A stretch of DNA of 64,000 nt from Paludibacteraceae bacterium (lineage in GTDB: Bacteria; Bacteroidota; Bacteroidia; Bacteroidales; Paludibacteraceae), in contig JAFSPA010000009.1 in assembly GCA_017443145.1 (NCBI GenBank), positions 1-64,000 on the forward strand, read 5' to 3'. How positions within the stretch are numbered: the first letter of the stretch is position 1; each line of letters starts with the position of its first letter. Both the position numbers and the translations under genes were made by a program. A model generated the notes under the pieces. That model had not been told where the DNA came from and did not search any database. It was given only the letters and a program-made list of their open reading frames with translations. Of this stretch, positions 52,958 through 62,183 are shown in pieces.

Positions 52958-55522
52958 TTAAATCCAGCGAACGTAAGCAAAGTCCATACGATGCGGCAGC
53001 AGCTCATGTTGTGGATAAACACGCATCGCGAACTTCATACTTCCGGCATAGTTGAGTTGGTATTCGAGTTCAAAGAACAAGCGGCTGCCTTCTATCTTAA
53101 CCAGTTTCAGCGGCTTTGTCGCATAGAGTTTGTCGTTATTGTGCATCGACGTGCGCATAGCAACCAGCTCAACGCCGATGCCGTTCTTATCCTTGATATC
53201 TTTCACATCGAGCTCGGCGTGGAAGATGAGTTTCTCACCTACGCTCGGCTGCTCATACGATTTGTTGCTACCTACACTCAACACCTCAATCTGATCCCAC
53301 TTGGAAGCCACATCCTCTTTCCAGGCAGCAATCTCTTTGGCTTTCTTGAAGTGATCGGCCTCGAGCAGCGCGTGACGTTTAGCGAGTTTATTGTAGAACT
53401 TATCGAAGTAATCGTCCATCATACGCTTGGTCGTGAAGCGCGGAGTAATCTTCGTCACGGAGTTCTTGATGTACTGTACCCACTCAGGGCTGTAACCTTT
53501 ACTATTGCGCGCATAGTACAGCGGAATAATTTCGGACTCGAGCATCTGGTAGATGGTTGCAGCATCGAGCTGGTCTTGGTGAGCTTGGTTCTCGTATGTA
53601 CGATGTTCGGTCAAAGCCCAACCTGCACCTTCTACATAACCTTCATACCACCAACCATCCTTGACGGAGAAGTTAAGCACGCCGTTCATTTGGGCTTTCT
53701 CACCCGATGTACCGGAAGCCTCGAGCGGACGGGTCGGCGTATTGAGCCAGATATCCACACCACTAACCAGACGTTTAGCCAGACGCATATCGTAGTTCTC
53801 GAGGAAGATAATCTTACCGAGGAACTGCGGCATACGGCTAATCTCAATAATACGCTTAATCAGGCCTTGTCCTGCGCCGTCTGCCGGGTGCGCTTTACCG
53901 GTGAACAGGAACTGTACCGGATAATTCGGGTTATTCACCAGTTTATCCAGACGCTCCAGATCCGTGAACAGCAAGTGAGCACGTTTGTAGGTTGCAAAAC
54001 GGCGTCCGAAACCGATAATCAGGGTCTTCGGGTTCATCTCGTTGAGTGCACGAACGATGCGAGCAGGATCACCTTGGCTCTTCATCCAGTCCTCGCGGAA
54101 CTGCACCTTGATATAGTCGATCAGTTTCTGTTTCAGCACCATACGCGTCGCCCAGATCTCCTCATCCGGAATATCGGCATACGCCTTCCACATATTGAGG
54201 TTCGATTGGTCTTTCCACCAGCCTTCGGGGAACTTAGCGTTATACACTTCTTTCCACTCCGAAGCGGCCCAAGTCGGCATATGCACACCGTTGGTCACAT
54301 AGTCCACGTGTAACTCTTCGGGCAGGTAACCCGGCCAAACGGGAGCGAACATCTTCTTCGACACCTCGCCATGTAACCAGGACACACCGTTGGCCTCTTG
54401 GCAGGTATTGAGCGCGAACACAGACATCGAGAACTTCTCGCCCTTATCGTCCGGATTCGAACGGCCCAGACCAATCAGGTCATCCCATTCGATACCCAAC
54501 TGTTTGGGATAGCTGCTCATATACTTGTAGAACAAGCCTTCCTCGAAGTAGTCGTGACCGGCCGGCACAGGAGTATGACAAGTGTACAAGCCGCTTGCGC
54601 GAACGATCTCCTTCGCCTCATCAAAGCTCAGACCCTCCTCGGTTACATAATCCACGAGACGTTGCAAGCCCATCAGCGCCGCATGTCCCTCGTTGCAATG
54701 GTACACATCTTTCTTAATGCCGAGTTTCTTGAGCGCGAGCACGCCACCGATACCGAGCATAATCTCCTGTTTGAGACGGTTCTCGTTGTCGCCACCGTAG
54801 AGTTGGTGCGTAATCGAGCGGTCCCATTCGCTATTGAGCTCGTTGTCGGTATCCAGCAGATAGAGACTGATACGACCAACCGCTACGCGCCACAGGTACG
54901 CATGCACTTGACGATCCGGATAAGGCACATCGATAACCATCGGTGTACCATCTGCTTCCTTCACCTGTTCCATCGGCAGATTCTGGAAGTTCTGCGCCTC
55001 GTAGTTGGCAATCTGTTGGCCTTCCGGACTCAGCGTCTGGGTGAAATAGCCATAACGGTACAGGAAACCGATAGCCGTCATATCTACATTGCAATCCGAT
55101 GCCTCTTTCAGGTAGTCACCGGCCAAAATACCCAGACCACCGCTGTATATCTTCAGGACGTGCGTCAAACCGTATTCCATCGAGAAATAAGCGACAGACG
55201 GTTTTTTCTCGTCACGCGGCTCGTCCATATAAGCACGGAACTGCGCGTACACGCTGTTCAGGCGATCCATAAATGCCTTGTCCTGACTTAGTTCTACCAT
55301 CCGCTCGTAACTGATGATATTGAGCAGCATCACCGGGTTCGATTGAGCACGATGCCACACATCCAGATCGATGTCGCGGAACAAGTTCTTCGCTTCCGAA
55401 TTCCAAACCCACCACAGGTTATAGGCAATCTCTTGTAGTTTCTTAAGGTTCTCCGGCAGATTTGCATGAATAGTCATCTCGTGCCAAGAGGGTTGATTTA
55501 CATTACTTACTTTTACTTGCAT
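52958..55522 (-). CDS. glgP: Alpha-glucan phosphorylase (GT35, GlgP type)
   Basis: Releases glucose-1-phosphate from glycogen or maltodextrin. It has 854 aa. An N-terminal DUF3417-like region (about 1-115, with [17 protein letters not shown]) marks the TIGR02094 subgroup. It is followed by [32 protein letters not shown] (in parts, about 115-145) and, near 600-640, [19 protein letters not shown], whose Lys should hold the PLP. The catalytic core is intact. It is first in a run of seven minus-strand genes and shares its promoter region with the short RNase R gene. Confidence 0.95.
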   Translation of the reverse strand: MQVKVSNVNQPSWHEMTIHANLPENLKKLQEIAYNLWWVWNSEAKNLFRDIDLDVWHRAQSNPVMLLNIISYERMVELSQDKAFMDRLNSVYAQFRAYMDEPRDEKKPSVAYFSMEYGLTHVLKIYSGGLGILAGDYLKEASDCNVDMTAIGFLYRYGYFTQTLSPEGQQIANYEAQNFQNLPMEQVKEADGTPMVIDVPYPDRQVHAYLWRVAVGRISLYLLDTDNELNSEWDRSITHQLYGGDNENRLKQEIMLGIGGVLALKKLGIKKDVYHCNEGHAALMGLQRLVDYVTEEGLSFDEAKEIVRASGLYTCHTPVPAGHDYFEEGLFYKYMSSYPKQLGIEWDDLIGLGRSNPDDKGEKFSMSVFALNTCQEANGVSWLHGEVSKKMFAPVWPGYLPEELHVDYVTNGVHMPTWAASEWKEVYNAKFPEGWWKDQSNLNMWKAYADIPDEEIWATRMVLKQKLIDYIKVQFREDWMKSQGDPARIVRALNEMNPKTLIIGFGRRFATYKRAHLLFTDLERLDKLVNNPNYPVQFLFTGKAHPADGAGQGLIKRIIEISRMPQFLGKIIFLENYDMRLAKRLVSGVDIWLNTPTRPLEASGTSGEKAQMNGVLNFSVKDGWWYEGYVEGAGWALTEHRTYENQAHQDQLDAATIYQMLESEIIPLYYARNSKGYSPEWVQYIKNSVTKITPRFTTKRMMDDYFDKFYNKLAKRHALLEADHFKKAKEIAAWKEDVASKWDQIEVLSVGSNKSYEQPSVGEKLIFHAELDVKDIKDKNGIGVELVAMRTSMHNNDKLYATKPLKLVKIEGSRLFFELEYQLNYAGSMKFAMRVYPQHELLPHRMDFAYVRWI

Positions 55523-55569
55523 ATAGTTATACTTTTAAACTTTTATTCATTTTCTTTAGAAAAAGCGCG

Positions 55570-55617
55570 CAAAGATACACAAAAATTTGTATATACGCAA
55601 ATATTTTCGTAATTTTG
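55570..55617. promoter_or_regulatory. Interlocked divergent promoters, glgP / short RNase R
   Basis: Leftward: TTTG (55601-55598), 20 bp, TATCTTTG (55577-55570). Rightward: TTTG (55586-55589), 20 bp, TAATTTTG (55610-55617). It has the same symmetric 48-bp geometry as the blocks at 35829 and 42157. Confidence 0.88.
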
Positions 55618-55627
55618 CAGCGAATTT

Positions 55628-57028
55628 ATGAAAAATGTTACCTCGATAGCACAATTTTCTGTCCCTGACATCGAAACGGAGGTTATTCGTCGCCGCGATA
55701 TGCGGAGTGTTTTCACCTTCACCATCGACCCGAAAGATGCCAAGGATTTTGACGATGCCCTCTCGTTCGAGACGCTGGACGATGGTACCTACCAAGTCGG
55801 TGTACATATAGCCGATGTTACATTCTACGTCCGGCCCGATACCGATATCGACAAAACGGCGTACCAGAAAGCGACGTCTATCTACTACGTAGATCATGTG
55901 CTGCCTATGTTGCCCGAAGAACTGTGTAACGACCTGTGCTCGCTGCGGCCAAACGAAGACAAACTGACCATGTCCGTCATCTTCACTATGGACCAAAACG
56001 CCCGAGTGCTCAAGCACAAAATCTGCCGAACCGTTATCCGCTCGAACTTCCGTTTGGCTTACGAAGAGGCCCAAACTATACTCGACCATTTGGCTACGGA
56101 TACGCTACCCTTGCGCTACCCTTGCGAACTGGAAACGGCACTCAAGAAGATCAACGATTTGGCTAAAATCCTACGCCGTGAGCGGATGAACAACGGCGCA
56201 CTCGATATCGAGCAGGAAGAGCTGCAGTTTGAACTCGACGAGAACAAGCACCCCGTCAAGATTATCTTTCACAAGCCTACGGACGCCAATCACCTCATTG
56301 AGGAGTTTATGTTGCTGGCTAACAGGACTATTGCCACCGAGATGGGCAAACGCGGACATGAGTTCGTCTATCGTGTGCACGATAAGCCCGACCAAGAGAA
56401 ACTCGAGCAAGTCGGCATGTTCCAAAAGCGTTTCAAGGACACTATTCCCGCCTCCGTGATTGAGATGCTCACTATCCGCGCGATGGCAAAAGCAGTATAT
56501 GATACCCATAACATCGGGCACTACGGCTTAGCGTTTGACTATTATACGCATTTCACGTCGCCTATTCGCCGTTATCCGGATATGATGGTGCATCGCTTAG
56601 TAGCTAAATTTATTCTTGGAGAGCGCACGCGCGGAGCAGTTGCACCTGAAGAACTCAAAGAAGCGTGTCTCCATTGTTCCGAGATGGAGCAGTTCGCACA
56701 ACAGGAGGAGCGCGATTCCGTCAAAGCCATGCAGACTATCTGGATGGCTGACCATCTGGGCGAGGAGTTTGACGGCACCATAGTCAATGTCACCGACTTC
56801 GGACTCTTCTTGCGTCTCGATGACAACTGCTGCGAAGGACTCATCCACATCACCGACCTCGTCAAGGACGATTACATGCTCTACGACGCCAAGAACTTCC
56901 GACTTATCGGCGAGCGAACAGGCAAGACCTTCACTATTGGCGACAGACTACACGTCCAACTCACGCGGGCCGATATCGACAAGAAACAAATTGATTTCCA
57001 ATTAGTTAACAAGGATATTAACAACTAA
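55628..57028 (+). CDS. Short RNase R-like exoribonuclease (RNB + S1)
   Basis: A 3'-5' exoribonuclease of the RNase II/R family, but only 466 aa; RNase R is usually above 700. The catalytic RNB domain is complete (about 25-345): FTIDPKDAKDFDDALS with D34, D40, D42 and D43, then HIADVTFYVRPDTDID, and HFTSPIRRYPDMMVHRLV near 330. A C-terminal S1 domain (about 378-460) is present. The two N-terminal cold-shock domains are missing. Because the promoter -7 box ends only 10 bp before the ATG, the short form appears native rather than decayed. The transcript would be nearly leaderless. Confidence 0.9.
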   Translation: MKNVTSIAQFSVPDIETEVIRRRDMRSVFTFTIDPKDAKDFDDALSFETLDDGTYQVGVHIADVTFYVRPDTDIDKTAYQKATSIYYVDHVLPMLPEELCNDLCSLRPNEDKLTMSVIFTMDQNARVLKHKICRTVIRSNFRLAYEEAQTILDHLATDTLPLRYPCELETALKKINDLAKILRRERMNNGALDIEQEELQFELDENKHPVKIIFHKPTDANHLIEEFMLLANRTIATEMGKRGHEFVYRVHDKPDQEKLEQVGMFQKRFKDTIPASVIEMLTIRAMAKAVYDTHNIGHYGLAFDYYTHFTSPIRRYPDMMVHRLVAKFILGERTRGAVAPEELKEACLHCSEMEQFAQQEERDSVKAMQTIWMADHLGEEFDGTIVNVTDFGLFLRLDDNCCEGLIHITDLVKDDYMLYDAKNFRLIGERTGKTFTIGDRLHVQLTRADIDKKQIDFQLVNKDINN

Positions 57029-57040
57029 AAACAAACAATT

Positions 57041-57559
57041 ATGAAGAAAATTATCGCATTATGCATTGTAGCCGTTTTGGCTATCACCACCGCTTCTGCA
57101 AAGAAGTACGACGTAGCACTTGGTTTGGCTACAGGTTTTGAGTATGGTCCATCTCTGAAAGTTAATTTCTCGGACAACTTCACCCTCATCAACGACTTGG
57201 CGTTTGTTCTCATGCCCAACACCGTCTTCGGTGCTAACGGAGGATCGTTTAACATGGGTTGGATGGGCTTAATCGACAACGCTAACCTTGCTTACGAGAA
57301 GCGCCTTGCTACCGGCCGCAACATCGACTGCAGCATCCTCGCCGGTGGTGGTCTGAGTCTTGGTTATGCCGATTTAGGACAAGCTCCCGGTGGTAAGTTC
57401 GGTATCAACGGCCTCATCGGTTTTGAAGCCGATATGACCAACACACCTATCGAGTTCACCTTCGATTTCCGTCCGGGCTATGCCATGCTCTTCGCTAACG
57501 GCGGCGCGATGCACGGTCTCGACTGGGCCTTCGTCCTCGCCGTTCGGTACACGTTCTAA
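57041..57559 (+). CDS. Small outer-membrane beta-barrel-like protein, 172 aa
   Basis: Signal peptide 1-20 (ending TASAKK). The rest is Gly- and aromatic-rich alternating strands (YDVALGLATGFEYGPSLKVNF in part, CSILAGGGLSLGYADLG, IEFTFDFRPGYAMLF) ending in Phe (VRYTF), typical of an eight-stranded outer-membrane barrel. It lies 12 bp after the short RNase R gene and converges on the 858-aa protein gene with 1 bp between stops. Function unknown. Confidence 0.8.
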   Translation: MKKIIALCIVAVLAITTASAKKYDVALGLATGFEYGPSLKVNFSDNFTLINDLAFVLMPNTVFGANGGSFNMGWMGLIDNANLAYEKRLATGRNIDCSILAGGGLSLGYADLGQAPGGKFGINGLIGFEADMTNTPIEFTFDFRPGYAMLFANGGAMHGLDWAFVLAVRYTF

Positions 57560-57560
57560 A

Positions 57561-60137
57561 CTATTTTTTCTGCATTAGGGAATTACCGGACTTGGATTGA
57601 TTGACGTTATTTCCTTTGGGGATAACAATCTGATTGGCAGCAGGCTTATTGGTAGTCTGCTGCTTATTTGTCTGTGTAGGTTGCTGCGGCTGTTCCTTTG
57701 GCTGCTCTTTTGGAGCACTAGGTTGACTGGGAGTTTCGACTTTTGCGGGCTCTGTCGGCTTGGCAGGAGTTTCGACTTTTGCGGGCTCGGCTTGCTTTGC
57801 AGGAGCTTCGACTTTTGCTGATTCTGCTTTAGGCGCCTGTTCTACGACCGCAGCTGCAGCGTTGGTGCTAATCTTTGTTGGTGGTTGGATAGAGCAGGGT
57901 TTCTTGCTAACTTTCATGTCGTAGAGGACGAATTGTCCGGAGCGAGCGGGTCCTGGTTCGAGCCAGAACATAAGCGAGTGGCACTTGAAAATAGGCACCG
58001 TAATCGTTTGCGGTTCCATCTTATTCGTCAGCCACACTTCGCCTACTAGTCGTTGGTCGGCAAAGATATTAAGTTTGAACGGATGGTCTACCCGTTCGCC
58101 GAAGTTCTTGAGTTTATCCACCTCGTCCCAGTATTCGGACTTATTCGCCACGGTAAAGGTGCAGGACTCGTATTCGCCGAATGGATTAAACGCTACGACA
58201 GAGGCTTGTCCGCCGTTTTGGCTATTCATGAGTCGCGTGATAGCCCATTGGCCTGTGATGCCGCCACCGGCCGAGACACCTGTGTATGCACTTACATCGC
58301 TTGAGCCGAGCGCACTTCCCGCACCGACAAAGAACATCATGACAGCATCAGTTAGTGTAATATCTTCCAAAGCAAGTGGCAGATTGGCTTCGAGCATGAC
58401 ACCTTTGTAAATTTTCGAACCGTCTTTCATCTGGAAGAAGTTACGTTGCGAGCCACCGGGAATGAAGCAATCGTTAAAGTCGAAGTTTGTCAGCGTGGAC
58501 AAATACCGTCCCACGTAGTGGAAATACGGACGTGTACACAAATCAATCAAATCCGCCTCATATGGACATTCCGGTTTTTCGTGATAGAACAGATCGTTCT
58601 TGACGGGTTTGCCGCGATAGAGCGCTATATCTCCGACGCCGATAAAGCATTGTTTTTGTTTCTTATTGCCGGGTTTAGCAAAACGGAGCGAGCGGCATTT
58701 ATAAATCGGCACTTCGAAATACTGATTCGGCCAAGTGCAATGGATAACGGTATCGAGCACTATCTTATCGTCGGCATAGACACGCAAACGGTCGTCCTCC
58801 AAGACGCGGCGATTAGTGAGCATACCGGAATAGAATGAGATATAATCAAACTCTCCTGCCAAATCGAAGGTCGCATAGGCATCGATGTTATCGTCGAAGA
58901 GTGTTGCTCCCGAAGCGAGGATAATGCCTTCGGAGAATTTCTCACCGCCCATCGAGAAGGTTATATAGGACGATTCGCCGGTAAACATCGTATTTTTGGC
59001 TTTCGCTACGCCACGAACCGAATACGGTTGAATATTGGTCATCAGGGACGCAGGAGACTTGATTTTTGCCACGGCGTCCTTGTTGATATTGGCTGGACCT
59101 TCTTTCGGTACGGAAGCTAAGTCGCTTTTCGGATAAGCGTAGATTTCGACCGCACCAAAGGTGATAGAGCCAAGGAAGTCGCTTGAGCGCAGTTCGCACG
59201 AGAAACCAATAGATTCTTGTCCGGAAACATCTACAACCACTTGTTTTGGCAGGTCTTTCTGCGTCACAATACCTTCGTAGAGAATCTTCTTTTTGTCGCC
59301 GTAGACAACGAGCCAAGCGGAAGAGTTGGAACTCTGATTGTCACGCGGGCCAACAATGAAAGACAGTTTCTCATAGCGTTTACCCAGCCAGAAATAGGAG
59401 TAATAAGAGGGATTACCGATGAGTTTCTGGTCCGAGGTGAACTGTAGTCCGCTTTTGAACTCGTGGCGAGACATGCTGATACTCTCCTCTACATTAGGAT
59501 ACTCCTCAAGCGAGCTGGGAGCTTTGTCTTTGGGCTGAATAGGATTTATATATCCGGTGGTGTAGTACGGCATTAACTGCTCAACCAACTTGATTTTGCC
59601 TTGCGGATATGTAACGGGCAGTTTCGGTTGCACGACAGCCACTCCTTCTTTCCAGAGTTGGGCATAAGCGAGTGCGATATCGAGTTCGCCTACCAGCACC
59701 TTGAACTTTATTTCGTTCACGCCTTTGACGTCAATAGTAATGAAACGCGGAGGGTCGTAGTTAAAGACGGGTTGGTCAAAGACTCGTTTTCCATCGGCAG
59801 TGATGGTGAGAAGTGATTTGGCACCGAATCCTCCTGCGCGATATGTAGGTCCCAACCAGAAAGTGAGTTTCGAATAAGCGCCATTAAGCTTATAGGTGGC
59901 GTACGCATGGTCATCACTACCTACAAGTCCGTGCGCTGCTCCGGAAAGGACAAGTGTTGCGTTGACGTGGTAGATATGCGCAATACGCATTGCGTCATAG
60001 CTTTTTGTATCCGCTTTGGAAGTCGTAGTTTTCAATCGGTGTTCCTCAGAGGGTTTGAGTACATCCGTCAGATACACTTGCGCCTGAAGCGCGATAGTGC
60101 CCAACACAAGGGCAGCTATTAAAAGAACCTTTTTCAT
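57561..60137 (-). CDS. Secreted multi-domain NPCBM-like protein, 858 aa
   Basis: Signal peptide 1-20 (ending ALQAQ). Four repeated jelly-roll-like units of 100-150 residues follow, each pairing a strand such as AYSKLTFWLGP, YEKLSFIVGPRD, FDYISFYSGM or YESCTFTVANKS with a later L-x-I/V-x-A/G-D segment (LLTITADGKRVFD, WLVVYGDKKKILYE, RLRVYADDKIVLD, KLNIFADQRLVGE) and a closing segment. The plan resembles NPCBM carbohydrate-binding modules. The C-terminal 100 residues (about 755-858) are a Pro/Ala/Lys/Glu low-complexity tail that may span periplasm or wall. No catalytic domain is seen. It heads toward the window edge as the last gene of a six-gene run of otherwise cytoplasmic proteins. Confidence 0.7.
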   Translation of the reverse strand: MKKVLLIAALVLGTIALQAQVYLTDVLKPSEEHRLKTTTSKADTKSYDAMRIAHIYHVNATLVLSGAAHGLVGSDDHAYATYKLNGAYSKLTFWLGPTYRAGGFGAKSLLTITADGKRVFDQPVFNYDPPRFITIDVKGVNEIKFKVLVGELDIALAYAQLWKEGVAVVQPKLPVTYPQGKIKLVEQLMPYYTTGYINPIQPKDKAPSSLEEYPNVEESISMSRHEFKSGLQFTSDQKLIGNPSYYSYFWLGKRYEKLSFIVGPRDNQSSNSSAWLVVYGDKKKILYEGIVTQKDLPKQVVVDVSGQESIGFSCELRSSDFLGSITFGAVEIYAYPKSDLASVPKEGPANINKDAVAKIKSPASLMTNIQPYSVRGVAKAKNTMFTGESSYITFSMGGEKFSEGIILASGATLFDDNIDAYATFDLAGEFDYISFYSGMLTNRRVLEDDRLRVYADDKIVLDTVIHCTWPNQYFEVPIYKCRSLRFAKPGNKKQKQCFIGVGDIALYRGKPVKNDLFYHEKPECPYEADLIDLCTRPYFHYVGRYLSTLTNFDFNDCFIPGGSQRNFFQMKDGSKIYKGVMLEANLPLALEDITLTDAVMMFFVGAGSALGSSDVSAYTGVSAGGGITGQWAITRLMNSQNGGQASVVAFNPFGEYESCTFTVANKSEYWDEVDKLKNFGERVDHPFKLNIFADQRLVGEVWLTNKMEPQTITVPIFKCHSLMFWLEPGPARSGQFVLYDMKVSKKPCSIQPPTKISTNAAAAVVEQAPKAESAKVEAPAKQAEPAKVETPAKPTEPAKVETPSQPSAPKEQPKEQPQQPTQTNKQQTTNKPAANQIVIPKGNNVNQSKSGNSLMQKK

Positions 60138-60148
60138 ATTGGTAGTAT

Positions 60149-60466
60149 TTATTGTTCAATTCCTACATACAGTTCGCCGTAGGCATAGCTTAAGCCTACT
60201 TGTTCCACTTTTTCGCTTTTGCCGAATTCGACTAAGATATCTCTTTCTCCATAATGGAAGCGTGCGCCGTTATCACGCAGCTCGACAAAGGTCAACTTGC
60301 CGAACTTGGGACCGATAGAACTCCGCCACCACGAATTGGTAATCACTTTCTCCAAGTCCATGTCGGGTTGGATGTCGTTAACATCAATTTCGCCTTTGTA
60401 GGAGGTTATATTATTGATGCCCGGGTCGCAGGAAACTTCGTAGCCGGTAACTTTAACTACTGCCAT
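60149..60466 (-). CDS. Hypothetical beta-rich protein, 105 aa
   Basis: Unrecognised. No signal peptide or membrane helix. It is mainly beta (VVKVTGYEVSCDPG, KLTFVELRDNGARFHYGERDI, LSYAYGELYVGIEQ) with a central helix (MDLEKVITNSWWRSS). It lies 1 bp after the stop of the 101-aa gene and 11 bp before the 858-aa secreted protein gene, so it is probably co-expressed. Aromatic richness hints at a binding or assembly role. Confidence 0.6.
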   Translation of the reverse strand: MAVVKVTGYEVSCDPGINNITSYKGEIDVNDIQPDMDLEKVITNSWWRSSIGPKFGKLTFVELRDNGARFHYGERDILVEFGKSEKVEQVGLSYAYGELYVGIEQ

Positions 60467-60467
60467 A

Positions 60468-60773
60468 TTACACTACTTTTACGCATTTGAGGATATAACA
60501 GCTCACACCGTACTCTTGTGAGAATGGGGAGCTATCGATTTGTACTTCTTCGCCGGAAGCGATAGTGATTTGTTTGCCATGATATTCCAGTTCGAGCAAG
60601 CCGGGCTTATAGCCCTTCACTATCGGTCCGTCGTAACTCGGCCATTGCGGGAGCTTTTCGCCTACTTTGATTTCGGACTCATCCACTTCGGAGCTCTGCC
60701 ATAAGCCGGATTGCACGAACGCCCCGCGGTCAGAGTAACTCTTGTACAAATTTACATAAACTGCTGTTGCCAT
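60468..60773 (-). CDS. Hypothetical beta-rich protein, 101 aa
   Basis: Unrecognised. No signal peptide. Short beta segments (AVYVNLYKSYSDRGAFVQSG, LLELEYHGKQITIAS, YGVSCYILKCVKVV) suggest a compact beta barrel or sandwich. It is similar in size and character to the adjacent 105-aa protein but shows no clear sequence identity. It follows the Sel1-repeat protein gene by 42 bp. Confidence 0.6.
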   Translation of the reverse strand: MATAVYVNLYKSYSDRGAFVQSGLWQSSEVDESEIKVGEKLPQWPSYDGPIVKGYKPGLLELEYHGKQITIASGEEVQIDSSPFSQEYGVSCYILKCVKVV

Positions 60774-60815
60774 AATATTGTCGATTTGTTGTTATGTTGT
60801 TTTGCTGATTTGTTG

Positions 60816-62159
60816 TCATGCCCAGGCGTCGTAGCGTCCGTCATCGTCTTCGGGTTCATCGTCGCCGAACTGTTCGTCAATGACGTCACGCCAGTCTTCG
60901 TCGTTATCCAGACTGAACTCAGGCGCATCAAAGATGGGGTCATAGAAGCGTTCTATCTCATCGGCATACTCGGCGAGCCGTCCTTCCTGGTGAATGATGA
61001 CTGTTTCGGCGAGCAGCCGCTTGGAGCCGCAGCGTGCCCCTTGTAAGGCGATAGAGTCCACATAATCCAGCGGGCGGTCAATAAGGTGGTCATGCATCAT
61101 CTTCCATAGTTTCTCAATGGAGTTGACGGCATCATGTATAGCACCGTTGGAGTAGCAGGTGAAGGCTTTCTTATAGTCCTTTTCAAAGCCATACGAACCT
61201 TCGTAGTAACAATCGCCAAGTTGCTCCCACGCGGCTTTGTCGCCCAGTTCGGCAGCATGTGACAGCCGCGAGTGAATCAGTTCATGACTTTGCTGCATCA
61301 GGTTGTATCGAATAGTATGCCGCTGCACACCGTCCTCGTCATGATAGAGTTCTTGAAGCGTATCGTACCGCCTCATTTCCCGTGCGGCGTCCATGAAGAA
61401 AGCACCCGAACTGAGACGTTCCATACCTTCGTTCAGGTACTCGGTGTATTCTTTTGTCTCGACGAGCGTATTCGTTTCATCTCCATAGCCGTGAGCGATG
61501 ATAAGGTCGGTGCAGGCAGTTAAAATACCTAATTTGTATGCTTCATCGTAGTCGTCGATGACGCGCGTGCGACCTATTCGCCCTTCATTAGCGACAGCGC
61601 GGTAGAAGTACCACCAGCCGTTTATTTCCATTCCTTTCTCGAAGTCACGCGCAATCAGTTGGTTAGCCAGTTCAACTGCCTTGTCGGGTTGCGCAAGCCC
61701 GAAATGCCGTCCGAAGCAGTAGTCCTGCAACTTATACATCGCTGCCAGTTCGCTACCCATCTCAAAGGCGGTATCGATTAGTTCGTTCTCTTTTTTCCAG
61801 TCCACTTGTCCGATGTCGCCGTATTCGTACGTGATAGCGAGTCCGGCAATGGCGTCCGGCAGTCCTTGGTCCGCTGCGGCTTGCATGTTGTGGTACGCAA
61901 TGCGGATAGAGTTTTCACCGCCTCTAACAAGTGTCTGCCAGCGGGCGTAGGCATATTGGGCGTATTTATTTCCCTTTTCCGCCTCATCTTTAAGCGGCTC
62001 TATCGATTTATGGAAGTCCAGCAGAAAGACATTGTCTTTTGCCATAAACAAACGCAGGAAAGCACACCGTGCCTCTTCGTCTGTTTCCAACAGAGGAAGT
62101 GTTCGAACAACAAGGTCGTCGTATCGGCCGAAATATAGCAAGTCGAAAATTCTCGTCAT
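60816..62159 (-). CDS. Sel1-repeat-like cytoplasmic protein, 447 aa
   Basis: No signal peptide. Contains several Sel1-like helical units: KGNKYAQYAYARWQTLVRGG (about 58-77), IRIAYHNMQAAADQGLPDAIAGLAITYEYGD (in parts, about 81-110) and AAWEQLGDCYYEGSYGFEKDYKKAFTCY (in parts, about 300-328). The C-terminal 50 residues are very acidic (DDEPEDDDGRYDAWA). Sel1 repeats bind partner proteins. It shares its plan with the 62812-64000 protein. Function unknown. Confidence 0.7.
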   Translation of the reverse strand: MTRIFDLLYFGRYDDLVVRTLPLLETDEEARCAFLRLFMAKDNVFLLDFHKSIEPLKDEAEKGNKYAQYAYARWQTLVRGGENSIRIAYHNMQAAADQGLPDAIAGLAITYEYGDIGQVDWKKENELIDTAFEMGSELAAMYKLQDYCFGRHFGLAQPDKAVELANQLIARDFEKGMEINGWWYFYRAVANEGRIGRTRVIDDYDEAYKLGILTACTDLIIAHGYGDETNTLVETKEYTEYLNEGMERLSSGAFFMDAAREMRRYDTLQELYHDEDGVQRHTIRYNLMQQSHELIHSRLSHAAELGDKAAWEQLGDCYYEGSYGFEKDYKKAFTCYSNGAIHDAVNSIEKLWKMMHDHLIDRPLDYVDSIALQGARCGSKRLLAETVIIHQEGRLAEYADEIERFYDPIFDAPEFSLDNDEDWRDVIDEQFGDDEPEDDDGRYDAWA

Positions 62160-62183
62160 TGTTATTTAATAATATTGTATCTA

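Noticed and set aside
52991..54313. 440-residue plus-strand frame opposite glgP
   Set aside because: It is the complement of a well-conserved phosphorylase gene; the translation has no recognisable domain and the frame is a codon-bias shadow. The same holds for 54398-55291.
55628..57028. Short RNase R as a decayed pseudogene
   Set aside because: The catalytic aspartates and S1 domain are intact, the frame is clean and a strong promoter sits directly before the start.
57561..60137. TonB-like protein because of the Pro/Lys/Glu tail
   Set aside because: There is a cleavable signal peptide and no C-terminal TonB domain; the low-complexity tail is the terminus itself.
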